In this document: in pieces, positions 30,300-44,999 of the stretch | Layout of the letters: each line of letters starts with the position of its first letter | Numbering within the stretch: the stretch's first letter is position 1 | Assembly (NCBI GenBank): GCA_037349105.1 | Contig: JAYJMM010000041.1 | Location: forward strand, 3,596,001-3,660,000 | DNA: 64,000 nt | Reading direction: 5' to 3' | Source: Limnomonas spitsbergensis | Taxonomy: Eukaryota; Chlorophyta; Chlorophyceae; Chlamydomonadales | Translations under genes and position numbers: made by a program | Notes under the pieces: generated by a model | What the model saw: the letters and a program-made list of their open reading frames with translations, nothing else | Databases searched by the model: none | Told to the model about the DNA's origin: nothing

Positions 30300-33200
30300 C
30301 ATCGGCTGCAGCATGCCTACCTGGTTGAAGAGAGAATGCACTGCTGGCCTGGTCCGTATTCCTTTGCGCAACCTCTTAAGGCATTTGCTGCAGCATTCCT
30401 TCCTGTTTGAAGAGAGTGAGCACAGCTGGCCTGGTCCGTATTCATTGCGCACCTCTTAAGGCATTTGCTGCAGCATTACTTTCTTGAAGAGAGTGTGCAT
30501 TGCTGGCCTGGTCCGTATTAATTCCCGCAGCCTCTTCAGGCATTTGCTGCAGCATGTGTTCCTGATTGAAGAGAGTGTGCACTGCTGGCCTGGTCCGTAT
30601 TCATTTGCGCAACCTTTTAAGGCATCGGCTGCAGCATGCCTACCTGGTTGAAGAGAGTATGCACTGCTGGCCTGGTCCGTATTCCTTTGCGCAACCTCTT
30701 AAGGCATTTGCTGCAGCATTCCTTTCTGGTTGAAGAGAGTGTGCACAGCTGGCCTGGTCCGTATTCATATGCGCAACCTCTTAAGGCATTTGCTGCAGCA
30801 TGACTTCCTTGATAAAGAGAATGTGCACCGCTGACCCGGTCCGTATTCATTTGCGCAACCTCTCAAGGCATTTGCTGCAGCATTTCTTCCTGGTTGAAGA
30901 GAGTGTGCACTGCTGGCCTGGTCCGTATTTATTTGCACAACCTCTCAAGGCATTTGCTGCAGCATTCTTTCCTGGTTGCAGAGAGTGTGCACTGCTGGCC
31001 TGCTCCGTATTCCTTTGCGCAACCTCTTAAGGCATTTGCTGCAGCATTTCTTTCTGGATGAAGAGAGTGTGCACAGCTGGCCTGGTCCGTATTCATATGA
31101 GCAACCTCTCAAGGCATTTGCTGCAGCATTACTTTCTCGTTAAAAACAGTGTGCACAGCTGGCCTAGTCCGTATTCATTCCTGCAACCTCTCAAGGCATT
31201 TGCTGCAGCATTACTTTCTGGTTGAAGAGAGTGTGCATTGCTGGCCTGGTCCGTATTCATTTGTGCAACCTCTTAAGGCATTTGCTGCAGCATGTCTTCC
31301 TGGTTGAAGAGAGTGTGCACTGCTGGCCTGGTTCTGTATTCATTTGCGCAACCTCTTAAGACATTTGCTGCAGCATTCCTTTCTGGTTCAAGAGAGTGTG
31401 CACAGCTGGCCTGGTCTGTATTCATTTGCGCAACCTCAAAACACATTTGCTGCAGCATTCCTTTCTGGTTGAAGAGAGTGTGCACTGCTGGCCTGGTCTG
31501 TATCCATTTGCGCAACCTCTTAAAGCATCTGCTGCAGCATGTCTTCCTTGTTGAAGAGAATGTGCACTGCTGGCCTGGTCCGTATTCATTTGCGCAACCT
31601 CTTAAGGCATCTGCTGCAGTATTCCTTCCTTGTTGAAGAGAGTGTGCACTGCTGGCCTGCTCCGTATTCATTTGCGCAACCTCTTAAGGCATTTGCTGCA
31701 GCATTCCTTTCTGCTTGAAGAGAGTGAGCACTGCTGGCCTGGTTCGTATTCATTTGCGCAACTTCTTAAGGCATTTGCTGCAGCATTCCTTCCTGTTTGA
31801 AGAGAGTGAGCACTGCTGGCCTGGTCCGTATTCATTTGCGCAACCTCTTAAGGCATTTGCTGCAGCATTACTTTCTTGAAGAGAGTGTGCATTGCTGGCC
31901 TGGTCCGTATTAATTCCCGCAACCTCTTAAGGCATTTGCTGCAGCATTACTTTCTGGTTGAAGAGAGTGTGCACTGCTGGCCTGGTCCGTATTCATTTGC
32001 GCAACCTCTTAAGGCATCGGCTGCAGCATGCCTACCTGGTTGAAGAGAGTATGCACTGCTGGCCTGGTCCGTATTCCTTTGCGCAACCTCTTAAGGCATT
32101 TGCTGCAGCATTCCTCTTGTTTGAAGAGAGTGAGCACAGCTGGCCTGGTCCGTATTCATTTGCGCACCTCTTAAGGCATTTGCTGCAGCATTACTTTCTT
32201 GAAGAGAGTGTGCATTGCTGGCCTGGTCCGTATTAATTCCCGCAGCCTCTTTAGGCATTTGCTGCAGCATGTCTTCCTGATTGAAGAGAGTGTGCACTGC
32301 TGGCCTGGTCCGTATTCATTTGCGCAACCTTTTACGGCATCGGCTGCAGCATGCCTACCTGGTTGAAGAGAGTATGCACTGCTGGCCTGGTCCGTATTCC
32401 TTTGCGCAACCTCTTAAGGCATTTGCTGCAGCATTCCTTTCTGGTTGAAGAGAGTGTGCACAGCTGGCCTGGTCCGTATTCATATGCGCAACCTCTTAAG
32501 GCATCTGCTGCAGCATGACTTCCTTGATAAAGAGAATGTGCACCGCTGACCCGGTCCGTATTCATTTGCGCAACCTCTTAAGGCATTTGCTGCAGCATTT
32601 CTTCCTGGTTGAAGAGAGTGTGCACAGCTGGCCTGGTCCGTATTTATTTGCACAACCTCTCAAGGCATTTGCTGCAGCATTCTTTCCTGGTTGCAGAGAG
32701 TGTGCACTGCTGGCCTGCTCCGTATTCCTTTGCGCAACCTCTTAAGGCATTTGCTGCAGCATTTCTTTCTGGATGAAGAGAGTGTGCACAGCTGGCCTGG
32801 TCCGTATTCATATGAGCAACCTCTCAAGGCATTTGCTGCAGCATTACTTTCTCGTTGAAGACAGTGTGCACAGCTGGCCTAGTCCGTATTCATTCCCGCA
32901 ACCTCTCAAGGCATTTGCTGCAGCATTACTTTCTGGTTGAAGAGAGTGTGCATTGCTGGCCTGGTCCGTATTCATTTGTGCAACCTCTTAAGGCATTTGC
33001 TGCAGCATGTCTTCCTGGTTGAAGAGAGTGTGCACTGCTGGCCTGGTTCTGTATTCCTTTGCGCAACCTCTTAAGACATTTGCTGCAGCATTCCTTTCTG
33101 GTTCAAGAGAGTGTGCACAGCTGGCCTGGTCTGTATTCATTTGCGCAACCTCAAAAGACATTTGCTGCAGCATTCCTTTCTGGTTGAAGAGAGTGTGCAC

Positions 33201-33355
33201 TGCTGGCCTGGTCTGTATCCATTTGCGCAACCTCTTAAAGCATCTGCTGCAGCATGTCTTCCTTGTTGAAGAGAATGTGCACTGCTGGCCTGGTCCGTAT
33301 TCATTTGCGCAACCTCTTAAGGCATCTGCTGCAGTATTCCTTCCTTGTTGAAGAG
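30300..33355. repeat. Duplicated satellite block, offset 1,715 bases
   Basis: The monomer order at about 30300-31640 recurs at about 32015-33355 with the same rare variants, including a TTGATAAAGAGAATGTGCAC monomer, a GTTGCAGAGAG monomer and a CTCAAAACACATTTG or CTCAAAAGACATTTG monomer. The offset is 1,715 bases, close to 21 monomers less small deletions. Confidence 0.8.
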
Positions 33356-36300
33356 AGTGTGCACTGCTGGCCTGGTTTGTATTTATTTGCGCAACCTCTT
33401 AAGGCATTTGCTGCAGCATTCCTTCCTGTTTGAAGAGAGTGAGCACTGCTGGCCTGGTCCGTATTCATTTGCGCAACCTCTTAAGGCATTTGCTGCAGCA
33501 TTACTTTCTTGAAGAGAGTGTGCATTGCTGGCCTGGTCCGTATTAATTCCCGCAACCTCTTAAGGCATTTGCTGCAGCATTCCTTTCTGGTTGAAGAGAG
33601 TGTGCACTGCTGGCCTGGTCTGTATCCATTTGCGCAACCTCTTAAAGCATCTGCTGCAGCATGTCTTCCTTGTTGAAGAGAATGTGCACTGCTGGCCTGG
33701 TCCATATTCATTTGCGCAACCTCTTAAGGCATCTGCTGCAGTATTCCTTCCTTGTTGAAGAGAGTGTGCACTGCTGGCCTGGTTCGTATTCATTTGCGCA
33801 ACCTCTTAAGGCATTTGCTGCAGCATTCCTTTCTGCTTGAAGAGAGTGAGCACTGCTGGCCTGGTTCGTATTTATTTGCGCAACTTCTTAAGGCATTTGC
33901 TGCAGCATTTCTTCCTTGTTGAAGAGAGTGTGCACAGCTGGCCTGGTCCGTATTCATTTGCGCAACCTCTTAAGGCATTTGCTGCAGCATTACTTTCTTG
34001 AAGAGAGTGTGCATTGCTGGCCTGGTCCGTATTAATTCCCGCAACCTCTTAAGGCATTTGCTGCAGCATTACTTTCTGGTTGAAGAGAGTGTGCACTGCT
34101 GGCCTGGTCCGTATTCATTTGCGCAACCTCTTAAGGCATTTGCTGCAGCATTACTTTCTGGTTGAAGAGAGTGTGCACTGCTGGCCTGGTCTGTATCCAT
34201 TTGCGCAACCTCTTAAAGCATCTGCTGCAGCATGTCTTCCTTGTTGAAGAGAATGTGCACTGCTGGCCTGGTCCATATTCATTTGCGCAACCTCTTAAGG
34301 CATCTGCTGCAGTATTCCTTCCTTGTTGAAGAGAGTGTGCACTGCTGGCCTGGTTCGTATTCATTTGCGCAACCTCTTAAGGCATTTGCTGCAGCATTCC
34401 TTTCTGCTTGAAGAGAGTGAGCACTGCTGGCCTGGTTCGTATTTATTTGCGCAACTTCTTAAGGCATTTGCTGCAGCATTCCTTCCTGTTTGAAGAGAGT
34501 GAGCACTGCTGGCCTGGTCCGTATTCATTTGCGCAACCTCTTAAGGCATTTGCTGCAGCATTACTTTCTTGAAGAGAGTGTGCATTGCTGGCCTGGTCCG
34601 TATTAATTCCCGCAACCTCTTAAGGCATGTGCTGCAGCATTACTTTCTGGTTGAAGAGAGTGTGCACTGCTGGCCTGGTCCGTATTCATTTGCGCAACCT
34701 CTTAAGGCATTTGCTGCAGCATTACTTTCTGGTTGAAGAGAGTGTGCACTGCTGGCCTGGTCCGTATTCCTTTGCGCAACCTCTTAAGGCATTTGCTGTA
34801 GCATTCCTTTCCGGTTGAAGAGAGTGTGCACTGCTGGCCTGGTCCGTATTAATTCCCGCAACATCTTAAGGCATTTGCTGCAGCATTACTTTCTGGTTGA
34901 AGAGAGTGTGCACTGCTGGCCTGGTCCGTATTCATTTGCGCAACCTCTTAAGGCATTTGCTGCAGCATTACTTTCTGGTTGAAGAGAGTGTGCACTGCTG
35001 GCCTGGTCCGTATTCCTTTGCGCAACCTCTTAAGGCATTTGCTGTAGCATTCCTTTCCGGTTGAAGAGAGTGTGCACAGCTGGCCTGGTCCGTATTCCTT
35101 TGCGCAACCTCTTGAGGCATTTGCTCCAGCATTTCTTTCTGGTTGAAGGGAGTGTGCACAGCTGGCCTGGTCCGTATTCATATGAGCAACCTCTTAAAGC
35201 ATCTGCCGCAGCTTGTCTTCCTGGTTGAAGAGAGTGTGCACAGCTGGCCTGGTCCGTATTCATTTGCGCAACCTCTCAAGGCATTTGCTGCAGCATTACT
35301 TTCTCGTTGAAGAGAGTGTGCACAACTGGCCTGGTCCGTATTCATTCCCGCAACCTCTTAAGGCATTTGCTGCAGCATTACTTTCTGGTTGAAGAGAGTG
35401 TGCATTGCTGGCCTGGTCCGTATTCATTTGCGCAACCTCTCAAGGCATTTGCTGCAGCATTACTTTCTCGTTGAAGAGAGTGTGCACAGCTGGCCTGGTC
35501 CGTATTCATTCCCGCAACCTCTTAAGGCATTTGCTGCAGCATTACTTTCTGGTTGAAGAGAGTGTGCATTGCTGGCCTGGTCCGTATTCATTTGTGCAAG
35601 CTCATCTAAATTTGCTGCAGCATGTCTTCCTGGTTGAAGAGAGTGTGCACTGCTGGCCTGGTTCTGTATTCATTTGCGCAACCTCTTAAGACATTTGCTG
35701 CAGCATTCCTTTCTGGTTCAAGAGAGTGTGCACAGCTGGCTTGGTCTGTATTAATTTGCGCAACCGTTTAAGGCATTCGCTGCAGCATTACTTCCTGGTT
35801 GAAGAGAGTGTGCACAGCTGGCCTGGTCCGTTAACCTTTGCGAAACATTTGAAAGCATCTGCTGCAGCATTTCTTCTTGGTTCAAGACAGTGTGCACAGC
35901 TGGCCTGGTCCGTATTCATTTGCGCAACCTTTTAAGGCATCTGTTGCAGCATTTCTTCCTGGTTGAAGAGAGTGTGCACAGCTGGCCTGGTCCGTATTTA
36001 TTTGCGCAACCTCTCAAGGCATTTGCTGCAGCATTCCTTCATGGTTGAAGACAGTGTGCACAGCTGGCCTAGTCCGTATTCATTTGCGCAACCTCTTAAG
36101 GCATCTGCTGCAGCATTTCTTCCTTGTTGAAGAGAGTGTGCACAGCTGGCCTGATCCGTATTCATTTGCGCAACCTCTTACGGCATTTGCTGCAGCATTT
36201 CTTTCTGGTTGAAGAGAGTGTGCACAGCTGTCCTGGTCCGTATTCATATGAGCAACCTCTCAAGGCATTTGCTGCAGCATCACTTTCTTGTTGAAGACAG

Positions 36301-36889
36301 TGTGCACAGCTGGCGTAGTCCGTATTCATTCCCGCAACCTCTCAAGGCATTTGCTGCAGCATTTCTTTCTGGTTGAAGAGAGTGAGCATATCTGGCCTGG
36401 TCTGTATTCATATGCGCAAACTCTTAAGGCATCTGCTGCAGCATGACTTCCTTGATAAAGAGAATGTGCACCGCTGGCCCGGTCCGTATTCATTTGCGCA
36501 ACCTCTTAAGGCTTTTGCTGCAGCATTTATTCCTGGTTGCAGAGAGTGTGCACTGCTGGACTGCTCCGTATTCCTTTGCGCAACCTCTTAAGGCATTTGC
36601 TCCAGCATTTCTTTCTGGTTGAAGGGAGTGTGCACAGCTGGCCTGGTCCGTATTCATATGAGCAACCTCTTAAAGCATCTGCCACAGCATGTCTTCCTGG
36701 TTGAAGAGAGTGTGCACAGCTGGCCTGGTCCGTATTCATTTGCGCACCCTCTCAAGGTATTTGCTGCAGCATTTCTTTCTCGTTGAAGAGAGTGTGCACA
36801 GCTGGCCTGGTCCGTATTCATTCCTGCAACCTCTTAAGGCATTTGCTGCAGCATTACTTTCTGGTTGAAGAGAGTGTGCACTGCTGGCC

Positions 36890-38190
36890 TAGTCCGTATT
36901 CATTCCCGCAACCTCCCAAGGCATTTGCTGCAGCATTTCTTTCTGGTTGAAGAGAGTGAGCATATCTGGCCTGGTCTGTATTCATATGCGCAACCTCTTA
37001 AGGCATCTGCTGCAGCATGACTTCCTTGATAAAGAGAATGTGCACCGCTGGCCCGGTCCGTATTCATTTGCGCAACCTCTTAAGGCATTTGCTGCAGCAT
37101 TTATTCCTGGTTGCAGAGAGTGTGCACTGCTGGACTGCTCCGTATTCCTTTGCGCAACCTCTTAAGGCATTTGCTCCAGCATTTCTTTCTGGTTGAAGGG
37201 AGTGTGCACAGCTGGCCTGGTCCGTATTCATATGAGCAACCTCTTAAGGCATTTGCTGCAGCATTCCTTTCTGGTTCAAGAGAGTGTGCACAGCTGGCCT
37301 GGTCTGTATTAATTTGCGCAACCGTTTAAGGCATTCGCTGCAGCATTCCTTCCTGGTTGAAGAGAGTGTGCACAGCTGGCCTGGTCCGTTATCCTTTGCG
37401 AAACATTTGAAGGCATCTGCTGCAGCATTTCTTCCTGGTTCAAGAGAGTGTGCACTGCTGGCCTGGTCCGTATTCATTTGCGCACCCTCTCAAGGCATTT
37501 GCTGCAGCATTTCTTTCTCGTTGAAGAGAGTTTGCACAGCTGGCCTGATCCGTATTCATTTGCGCAACCTCTTAAGGCATTTAAAATGCCTTACTTTCTG
37601 GTTGAAGAGAGTGTGCACTGCTGGCCTAGTCCGTATTCATTCCCGCACCCTCCCAAGGCATTTGCTGCAGCATTTCTTTCTGGTTGAAGAGAGTGAGCAT
37701 ATCTGGCCTGGTCTGTATTCATATGCGCAACCTCTTAAGGCATCTGCTGCAGCATGACTTCCTTGATAAAGAGAATGTGCACCGCTGGCCCGGTCCGTAT
37801 TCATTTGCGCAACCTCTTAAGGCATTTGCTGCAGCATTTATTCCTGGTTGCAGAGAGTGTGCACTGCTGGACTGCTCCGTATTCCTTTGCGCAACCTCTT
37901 AAGGCATTTGCTCCAGCATTTCTTTCTGGTTGAAGGGAGTGTGCGCAGCTGGCCTGGTCCGTATTCATATGAGCAACCTCTTAAGGCATTTGCTGCAGCA
38001 TTCCTTTCTGGTTCAAGAGAGTGTGCACAGCTGGCCTGGTCTGTATTAATGTGCGCAACCGTTTAAGGCATTCGCTGCAGCATTCCTTCCTGGTTGAAGA
38101 GAGTGTGCACAGCTGGCCTGGTCCGTTATCCTTTGCGAAACATTTGAAGGCATCTGCTGCAGCATTTCTTCCTGGTTCAAGAGAGTGTGC
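36890..38190. repeat. Duplicated satellite block, offset 737 bases
   Basis: A nine-monomer block carrying the GAGCATATCTGGCC, TTGATAAAGAGAATG and CGTTATCCTTTGCGAAAC variants at about 36890-37450 recurs 737 bases later. Part of it also appears 574 bases earlier (from about 36373). The offset is nine units less one base. Confidence 0.75.
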
Positions 38191-41100
38191 ACAGCTGGCC
38201 TGGTCCGTATTCATTTGCGCAACCTTTTAAGGCATCTGTTGCAGCATTTCTTCCTGGTTGAAGAGAGTGTGCACAGCTGGCCTGGTCCGTATTCATTTGC
38301 GCAACCTCTCAAGGCATTTGCTGCAGCATTTCTTCCTGGTTGAAGAGAGTTTGCACAGCTGGCCTGATCCGTATTCATTTGCGCAACCTCTTAAGGCATT
38401 TGCTGCAGCATTCCTTTCTGGTTGTAGAGTGTGTGCACTGCTGGCCTGGTCCGTATTCATTTGCGCAACCTCTTAAGGCATCTGCTGCAGCATTCCTTCC
38501 TGGTTGAAGAGAGTGTGCACAGCTGGCCTGGTCTGTATTCATTTGCGCAACCTCTCAAGGCATTTGCAGCAGCATTTCTTCCTGGTTGAAGAGAGTTTGC
38601 ACAGCTGGCCTGATCCGTATTCATTTGCGCAACCTCGTAAGGCATCTGCTGCAGCATGCCTTCCTGGTTGAAGAGAGTGTGCACTGCTGGCCTGGTCCGT
38701 ATTCATTTGCGCAACCTCTTAAGGCATTTGCTGCAGCATTCCTTCTTGGTTGAAGAGAGTGTGCACAGCTGGCCTGGTCCGTATTCATTTGCGCAACCTC
38801 TCAAGGCATTTGCTGCAGCATTTCTTCCTGGTTGAAGAGAGTGTGCACAGCTGGCCTGATCCGTATTCATTTGCGCAACCTCTTAAGGCATTTGCTGCAG
38901 CATTCCTTTCTGGTTGAAGAGAGTGTGCACAGCTGGCCTGGTCCGTATTCATTTGCGCAAACTCTTATGGCATCTGCTGCAGCATTCCTTCCTTGTTGAA
39001 GAGAGTGTGCACAGCTGGCCTGGTCCGTATTCATTTGCGCAAACTCTCAAGGCATTTGCTGCAGCATTACTTTCTGGTTGTAGAGAGTGTGCACAGCTGG
39101 CCTGGTCCGTATTCATATGAGCAACCTCTTAAAGCATCTGCCGCAGCATGTCTTCCTGGTTGAAGAGAGTGTGCACAGCTGGCCTGGACCGTATTCATTT
39201 GCGCAACCTCTCAAGGCATTTGCTGCAGCATTACTTTCTCGTTGAAGAGAGTGTGCACAGCTGGCCTAGTCTGTATTCATTTGCGCAACCTCTTAAGACT
39301 TCTGCTGCAGCATTTCTTCCTTGTTGAAGAGAGTGTGCACAGCTGGCCTGATCCGTATTCATTTGCGCAACCTCTTAAGGCATTTGCTGCAGCATTCCTT
39401 TCTGGTTGAAGAGAGTGTGCACAGCTGGCCTGGTCCGTTTTCATTTGCGCAAACTCTTATGGCATCTGCTGCAGCATTCCTTCCTTGTTGTAGAGAGTGT
39501 GCACAGCTGGCCTGGTCCGTATTCATTCCCGCAACCTCTTATGGCATCTGCTGCAGCATTCCTTCCTGGTTGAAGAGAGTGTGCACAGCTGGCCTGGTCC
39601 GTATTCATTTGCGCAACCTCTCAAGGCATTTGCTGCAGCATTTCTTCCTGGTTGAAGAGAGTTTGCACAGCTGGCCTGATCCGTATTCATTTGCGCAACC
39701 TCGTAAGGCATCTGCTGCAGCATGCCTTCCTGGTTGAAGAGAGTGTGCACTGCTGGCCTGGTCCGTATTCATTTGCGCAACCTCTTAAGGCATTTGCTGC
39801 AGCATTCCTTCTTGGTTGAAGAGAGTGTGCACAGCTGGCCTGGTCCGTATTCATTTGCGCAACCTCTCAAGGCATTTGCTGCAGCATTTCTTCCTTGTTG
39901 AAGAGAGTGTGCACAGCTGGCCTGATCCGTATTCATTTGCGCAACCTCTTAAGGCATTTGCTGCAGCATTCCTTTCTGGTTGAAGAGAGTGTGCACAGCT
40001 GGCCTGGTCCGTTTTCATTTGCGCAAACTCTTATGGCATCTGCTGCAGCATTCCTTCCTTGTTGAAGAGAGTGTGCACAGCTGGCCTGGTCCGTATTCAT
40101 TTGCGCAACCTCTTAAGGCATTTGCTGCAGCATTTCTTCCTGGTTGAAGAGAGTGTGCACAGCTGGCCTGGTCCGTATTCATTTGCGCAACCTCTTATGG
40201 CATTTGCTGCAGCATTCCTTCCTTGTTGAAGAGAGTGTGCACAGCTGGCCTGGTCCGTATTCATTTGCGCAACCTCTCAAGGCATTTGCTGCAGCATTAC
40301 TTTCTGGTTGTAGAGAGTGTGCACAGCTGGCCTGGTCCGTATTCATTCCCGCAACCTCTTATGGCATCTGCTGCAGCATTCCTTCCTGGTTGAAGAGAGT
40401 GTGCACAGCTGGCCTGGTCCGTATTCATTTGCGCAACCTCTCAAGGCATTTGCTGCAGCATTTCTTCCTGGTTGAAGAGAGTTTGCACAGCTGGCCTGAT
40501 CCGTATTCATTTGCGCAACCTCGTAAGGCATCTGCTGCAGCATGCCTTCCTGGTTGAAGAGAGTGTGCACTGCTGGCCTGGTCCGTATTCATTTGCGCAA
40601 CCTCTTAAGGCATTTGCTGCAGCATTCCTTCTTGGTTGAAGAGAGTGTGCACAGCTGGCCTGGTCCGTATTCATTTGCGCAAACTCTTATGGCATCTGCT
40701 GCAGCATTCCTTCCTTGTTGAAGAGAGTGTGCACAGCTGGCCTGGTCCGTATTCATTTGCGCAAACTCTCAAGGCATTTGCTGCAGCATTACTTTCTGGT
40801 TGTAGAGAGTGTGCACAGCTGGCCTGGTCCGTATTCATATGAGCAACCTCTTAAAGCATCTGCCGCGGCATGTCTTCCTGGTTGAAGAGAGTGTGCACAG
40901 CTGGCCTGGTCCGTATTCATTTGCGCAACCTCTCAAGGCATTTGCTGCAGCATTTCTTCCTGGTTGAAGAGAGTGTGCACAGCTGGCCTAGTCCGTATTC
41001 ATTTGCGCAACCTCTTAAGGCTTCTGCTGCAGCATTTCTTCCTTGTTGAAGAGAGTGTGCACAGCTGGCCTGATCCGTATTCATTTGCGCAACCTCTTAA

Positions 41101-44100
41101 GGCATTTGCTGCAGCATTCCTTTCTGGTTGAAGAGAGTGTGCACAGCTGGCCTGGTCCGTTTTCATTTGCGCAAACTCTTATGGCATCTGCTGCAGCATT
41201 CCTTCCTTGTTGAAGAGAGTGTGCACAGCTGGCCTGGTCCGTATTCATTTGCGCAACCTCTTAAGGCATTTGCTGCAGCATTTCTTCCTGGTTGAAGAGA
41301 GTGTGCACAGCTGGCCTGGTCCGTATTCATTTGCGCAAACTCTTATGGCATTTGCTGCAGCATTCCTTCCTTGTTGAAGAGAGTGTGCACAGCTGGCCTG
41401 GTCCGTATTCATTTGCGCAACCTCGTAAGGCATCTGCTGCAGCATGCCTTCCTGGTTGAAGAGAGTGTGCACTGCTGGCCTGGTCCGTATTCATTTGCGC
41501 AACCTCTTAAGGCATTTGCTGCAGCATTCCTTCTTGGTTGAAGAGAGTGTGCACAGCTGGCCTGGTCCGTATTCATTTGCGCAAACTCTTATGGCATCTG
41601 CTGCAGCATTCCTTCCTTGTTGAAGTGAGTGTGCACAGCTGGCCTGGTCCGTATTCATTTGCGCAAACTCTCAAGGCACTTGCTGCAGCATTACTTTCTG
41701 GTTGTAGAGAGTGTGCAGCTGGCCTGGTCCGTATTCATTCCCGCAAACTCTTATGGCATCTGCTGCAGCATTCCTTCCTGGTTGAAGAGAGTGTGCACAG
41801 CTGGCCTGGTCCGTATTCATTTGCGCAACCTCTCAAGGCATTTGCTGCAGCATTTCTTCCTGGTTGAAGAGAGTTTGCACAGCTGGCCTGATCCGTATTC
41901 ATATGCGCAACCTCGTAAGGCATCTGCTGCAGCATGCCTTCCTGGTTGAAGAGAGTGTGCACTGCTGGCCTGGTCCGTATTCATTTGCGCAACCTCTCAA
42001 GGCATTTGCTGCAGCATTTCTTCCTGGTTGAAGAGAGTGTGCACAGCTGGCCTGGTCCGTATTCATTTGCGCAACCTCTTAAGGCATTTGCTGCAGCATT
42101 CCTTCTTGGTTGAAGAGAGTGTGCACAGCTGGCCTGGTCCGTATTCATTTGCGCAACCTCTCAAGGCATTTGCTGCAGCATTTCTTCCTGGTTGAAGAGA
42201 GTGTGCACAGCTGGCCTGATCCGTATTCATTTGCGCAACCTCTTAAGGCATTTGCTGCAGCATTCCTTTCTGATTGAAGAGAGTGTGCACAGCTGGCCTG
42301 GTCCGTATTCATTTGCGCAACCTCTTAAGGCATTTGCTGCAGCATTCCTTCTTGGTTGAAGAGAGTTTGCACAGCTGGCCTGGTCCGTATTCATTTGCGC
42401 AACCTCTCAAGGCATTTGCTGCAGCATTTCTTCCTGGTTGAAGACAGTGTGCACAGCTGGCCTGATCCGTATTCATTTGCGCAACCTCTTAAGGCATTTG
42501 CTGCAGCATTCCTTTCTGGTTGAAGAGAGTGTGCACAGCTGGCCTGGTCCGTATTCATTTGCGCAAACTCTTATGGCATCTGCTGCAGCATTACTTTCTG
42601 GTTGTAGAGAGTGTGCACAGCTGGCCTGGTCCGTATTCATTCCCGCAACCTCTTATGGCATCTGCTGCAGCATTCCTTCCTGGTTGAAGAGAGTGTGCAC
42701 AGCTGGCCTGGTCCGTATTCATTTGCGCAACCTCTCAAGGCATTTGCTGCAGCATTTCTTCCTGGTTGAAGAGAGTTTGCACAGCTGGCCTGATCCGTAT
42801 TCATTTGCGCAACCTCTCAAGGCATTTGCTGCAGCATGCCTTCCTGGTTGAAGAGAGTGTGCACTGCTGGCCTGGTCCGTATTCATTTGCGCAACCTCTT
42901 AAGGCATCTGCTGCAGCATGCCTTCTTGGTTGAAGAGAGTGTGCACAGCTGGCCTGGTCCGTATTCATTTGCGCAACCTCTCAAGGCATTTGCTGCAGCA
43001 TTTCTTCCTTGTTGAAGAGAGTGTGCACAGCTGGCCTGATCCGTATTCATTTGCGCAACCTCTTAAGGCATTTGCTGCAGCATTCCTTTCTGGTTGAAGA
43101 GAGTGTGCACAGCTGGCCTGGTCCGTTTTCATTTGCGCAACCTCTCAAGGCATCTGCTGCAGCATTCCTTCCTTGTTGAAGAGAGTGTGCACAGCTGGCC
43201 TGGTCCGTATTCATTTGCGCAACCTCTTAAGGCATTTGCTGCAGCATTTCTTCCTGGTTGAAGAGAGTGTGCACAGCTGGCCTGGTCCGTATTCATTTGC
43301 GCAAACTCTTATGGCATTTGCTGCAGCATTCCTTCCTTGTTGAAGAGAGTGTGCACAGCTGGCCTGGTCCGTATTCATTTGCGCAACCTCTCAAGGCATT
43401 TGCTGCAGCATTACTTTCTGGTTGTAGAGAGTGTGCACAGCTGGCCTGGTCCGTATTCATTCCCGCAACCTCTTATGGCATCTGCTGCAGCATTCCTTCC
43501 TTGTTGAAGAGAGTGTGCACAGCTGGCCTGGTCCGTATTCATTTGCGCAACCTCTCAAGGCATTTGCTGCAGCATTTCTTCCTGGTTGAAGAGAGTTTGC
43601 ACAGCTGGCCTGATCCGTATTCATTTGCGCAACCTCGTAAGGCATCTGCTGCAGCATGCCTTCCTGGTTGAAGAGAGTGTGCACTGCTGGCCTGGTCCGT
43701 ATTCATTTGCGCAACCTCTTAAGGCATTTGCTGCAGCATTCCTTCTTGGTTGAAGAGAGTGTGCACAGCTGGCCTGGTCCGTATTCATTTGCGCAACCTC
43801 TCAAGGCATTTGCTGCAGCATTACTTCCTGGTTGAAGAGAGTGTGCACAGCTGGCCTGATCCGTATTCATTTGCGCAAACTCTTATGGCATCTGCTGCAG
43901 CATTCCTTCCTTGTTGAAGAGAGTGTGCACAGCTGGCCTGGTCCGTATTCATTTGCGCAACCTCTCAAGGCATTTGCTGCAGCATTACTTTCTGGTTGTA
44001 GAGAGTGTGCACAGCTGGCCTGGTCCGTATTCATTCCCGCAACCTCTTATGGCATCCGCTGCAGCATTCCTTCCTGGTTGAAGAGAGTGTGCACAGCTGG

Positions 44101-44999
44101 CCTGGTCCGTATTCATTTGCGCAACCTCTCAAGGCATTTGCTGCAGCATTTCTTCCTGGTTGAAGAGAGTTTGCACAGCTGGCCTGATCCGTATTCATTT
44201 GCGCAACCTCGTAAGGCATCTGCTGCAGCATGCCTTCCTGGTTGAAGAGAGTGTGCACTGCTGGCCTGGTCCGTATTCATTTGCGCAACCTCTTAAGGCA
44301 TTTGCTGCAGCATTCCTTCTTGGTTGAAGAGAGTGTGCACAGCTGGCCTGGTCCGTATTCATTTGCGCAACCTCTCAAGGCATTTGCTGCAGCATTTCTT
44401 CCTGGTTGAAGAGAGTGTGCACAGCTGGCCTGATCCGTATTCATTTGCGCAACCTCTTAAGGCATTTGCTGCAGCATTCCTTTCTGGTTGAAGAGAGTGT
44501 GCACAGCTGGCCTGGTCCGTATTCATTTGCGCAACCTCTTATGGCATCTGCTGCAGCATTCCTTCCTGGTTGAAGAGAGTGTGCACAGCTGGCCTGGTCC
44601 GTATTCATTTGCGCAACCTCTCAAGGCATTTGCTGCAGCATTTCTTCCTGGTTGAAGAGAGTTTGCACAGCTGGCCTGATCCGTATTCATTTGCGCAACC
44701 TCGTAAGGCATCTGCTGCAGCATGCCTTCCTGGTTGAAGAGAGTGTGCACTGCTGGCCTGGTCCGTATTCATTTGCGCAACCTCTTAAGGCATTTGCTGC
44801 AGCATTCCTTCTTGGTTGAAGAGAGTGTGCACAGCTGGCCTGGTCCGTATTCATTTGCGCAACCTCTCAAGGCATTTGCTGCAGCATTTCTTCCTGGTTG
44901 AAGAGAGTGTGCACAGCTGGCCTGATCCGTATTCATTTGCGCAACCTCTTAAGGCATTTGCTGCAGCATTCCTTTCTGGTTGAAGAGAGTGTGCACAGC

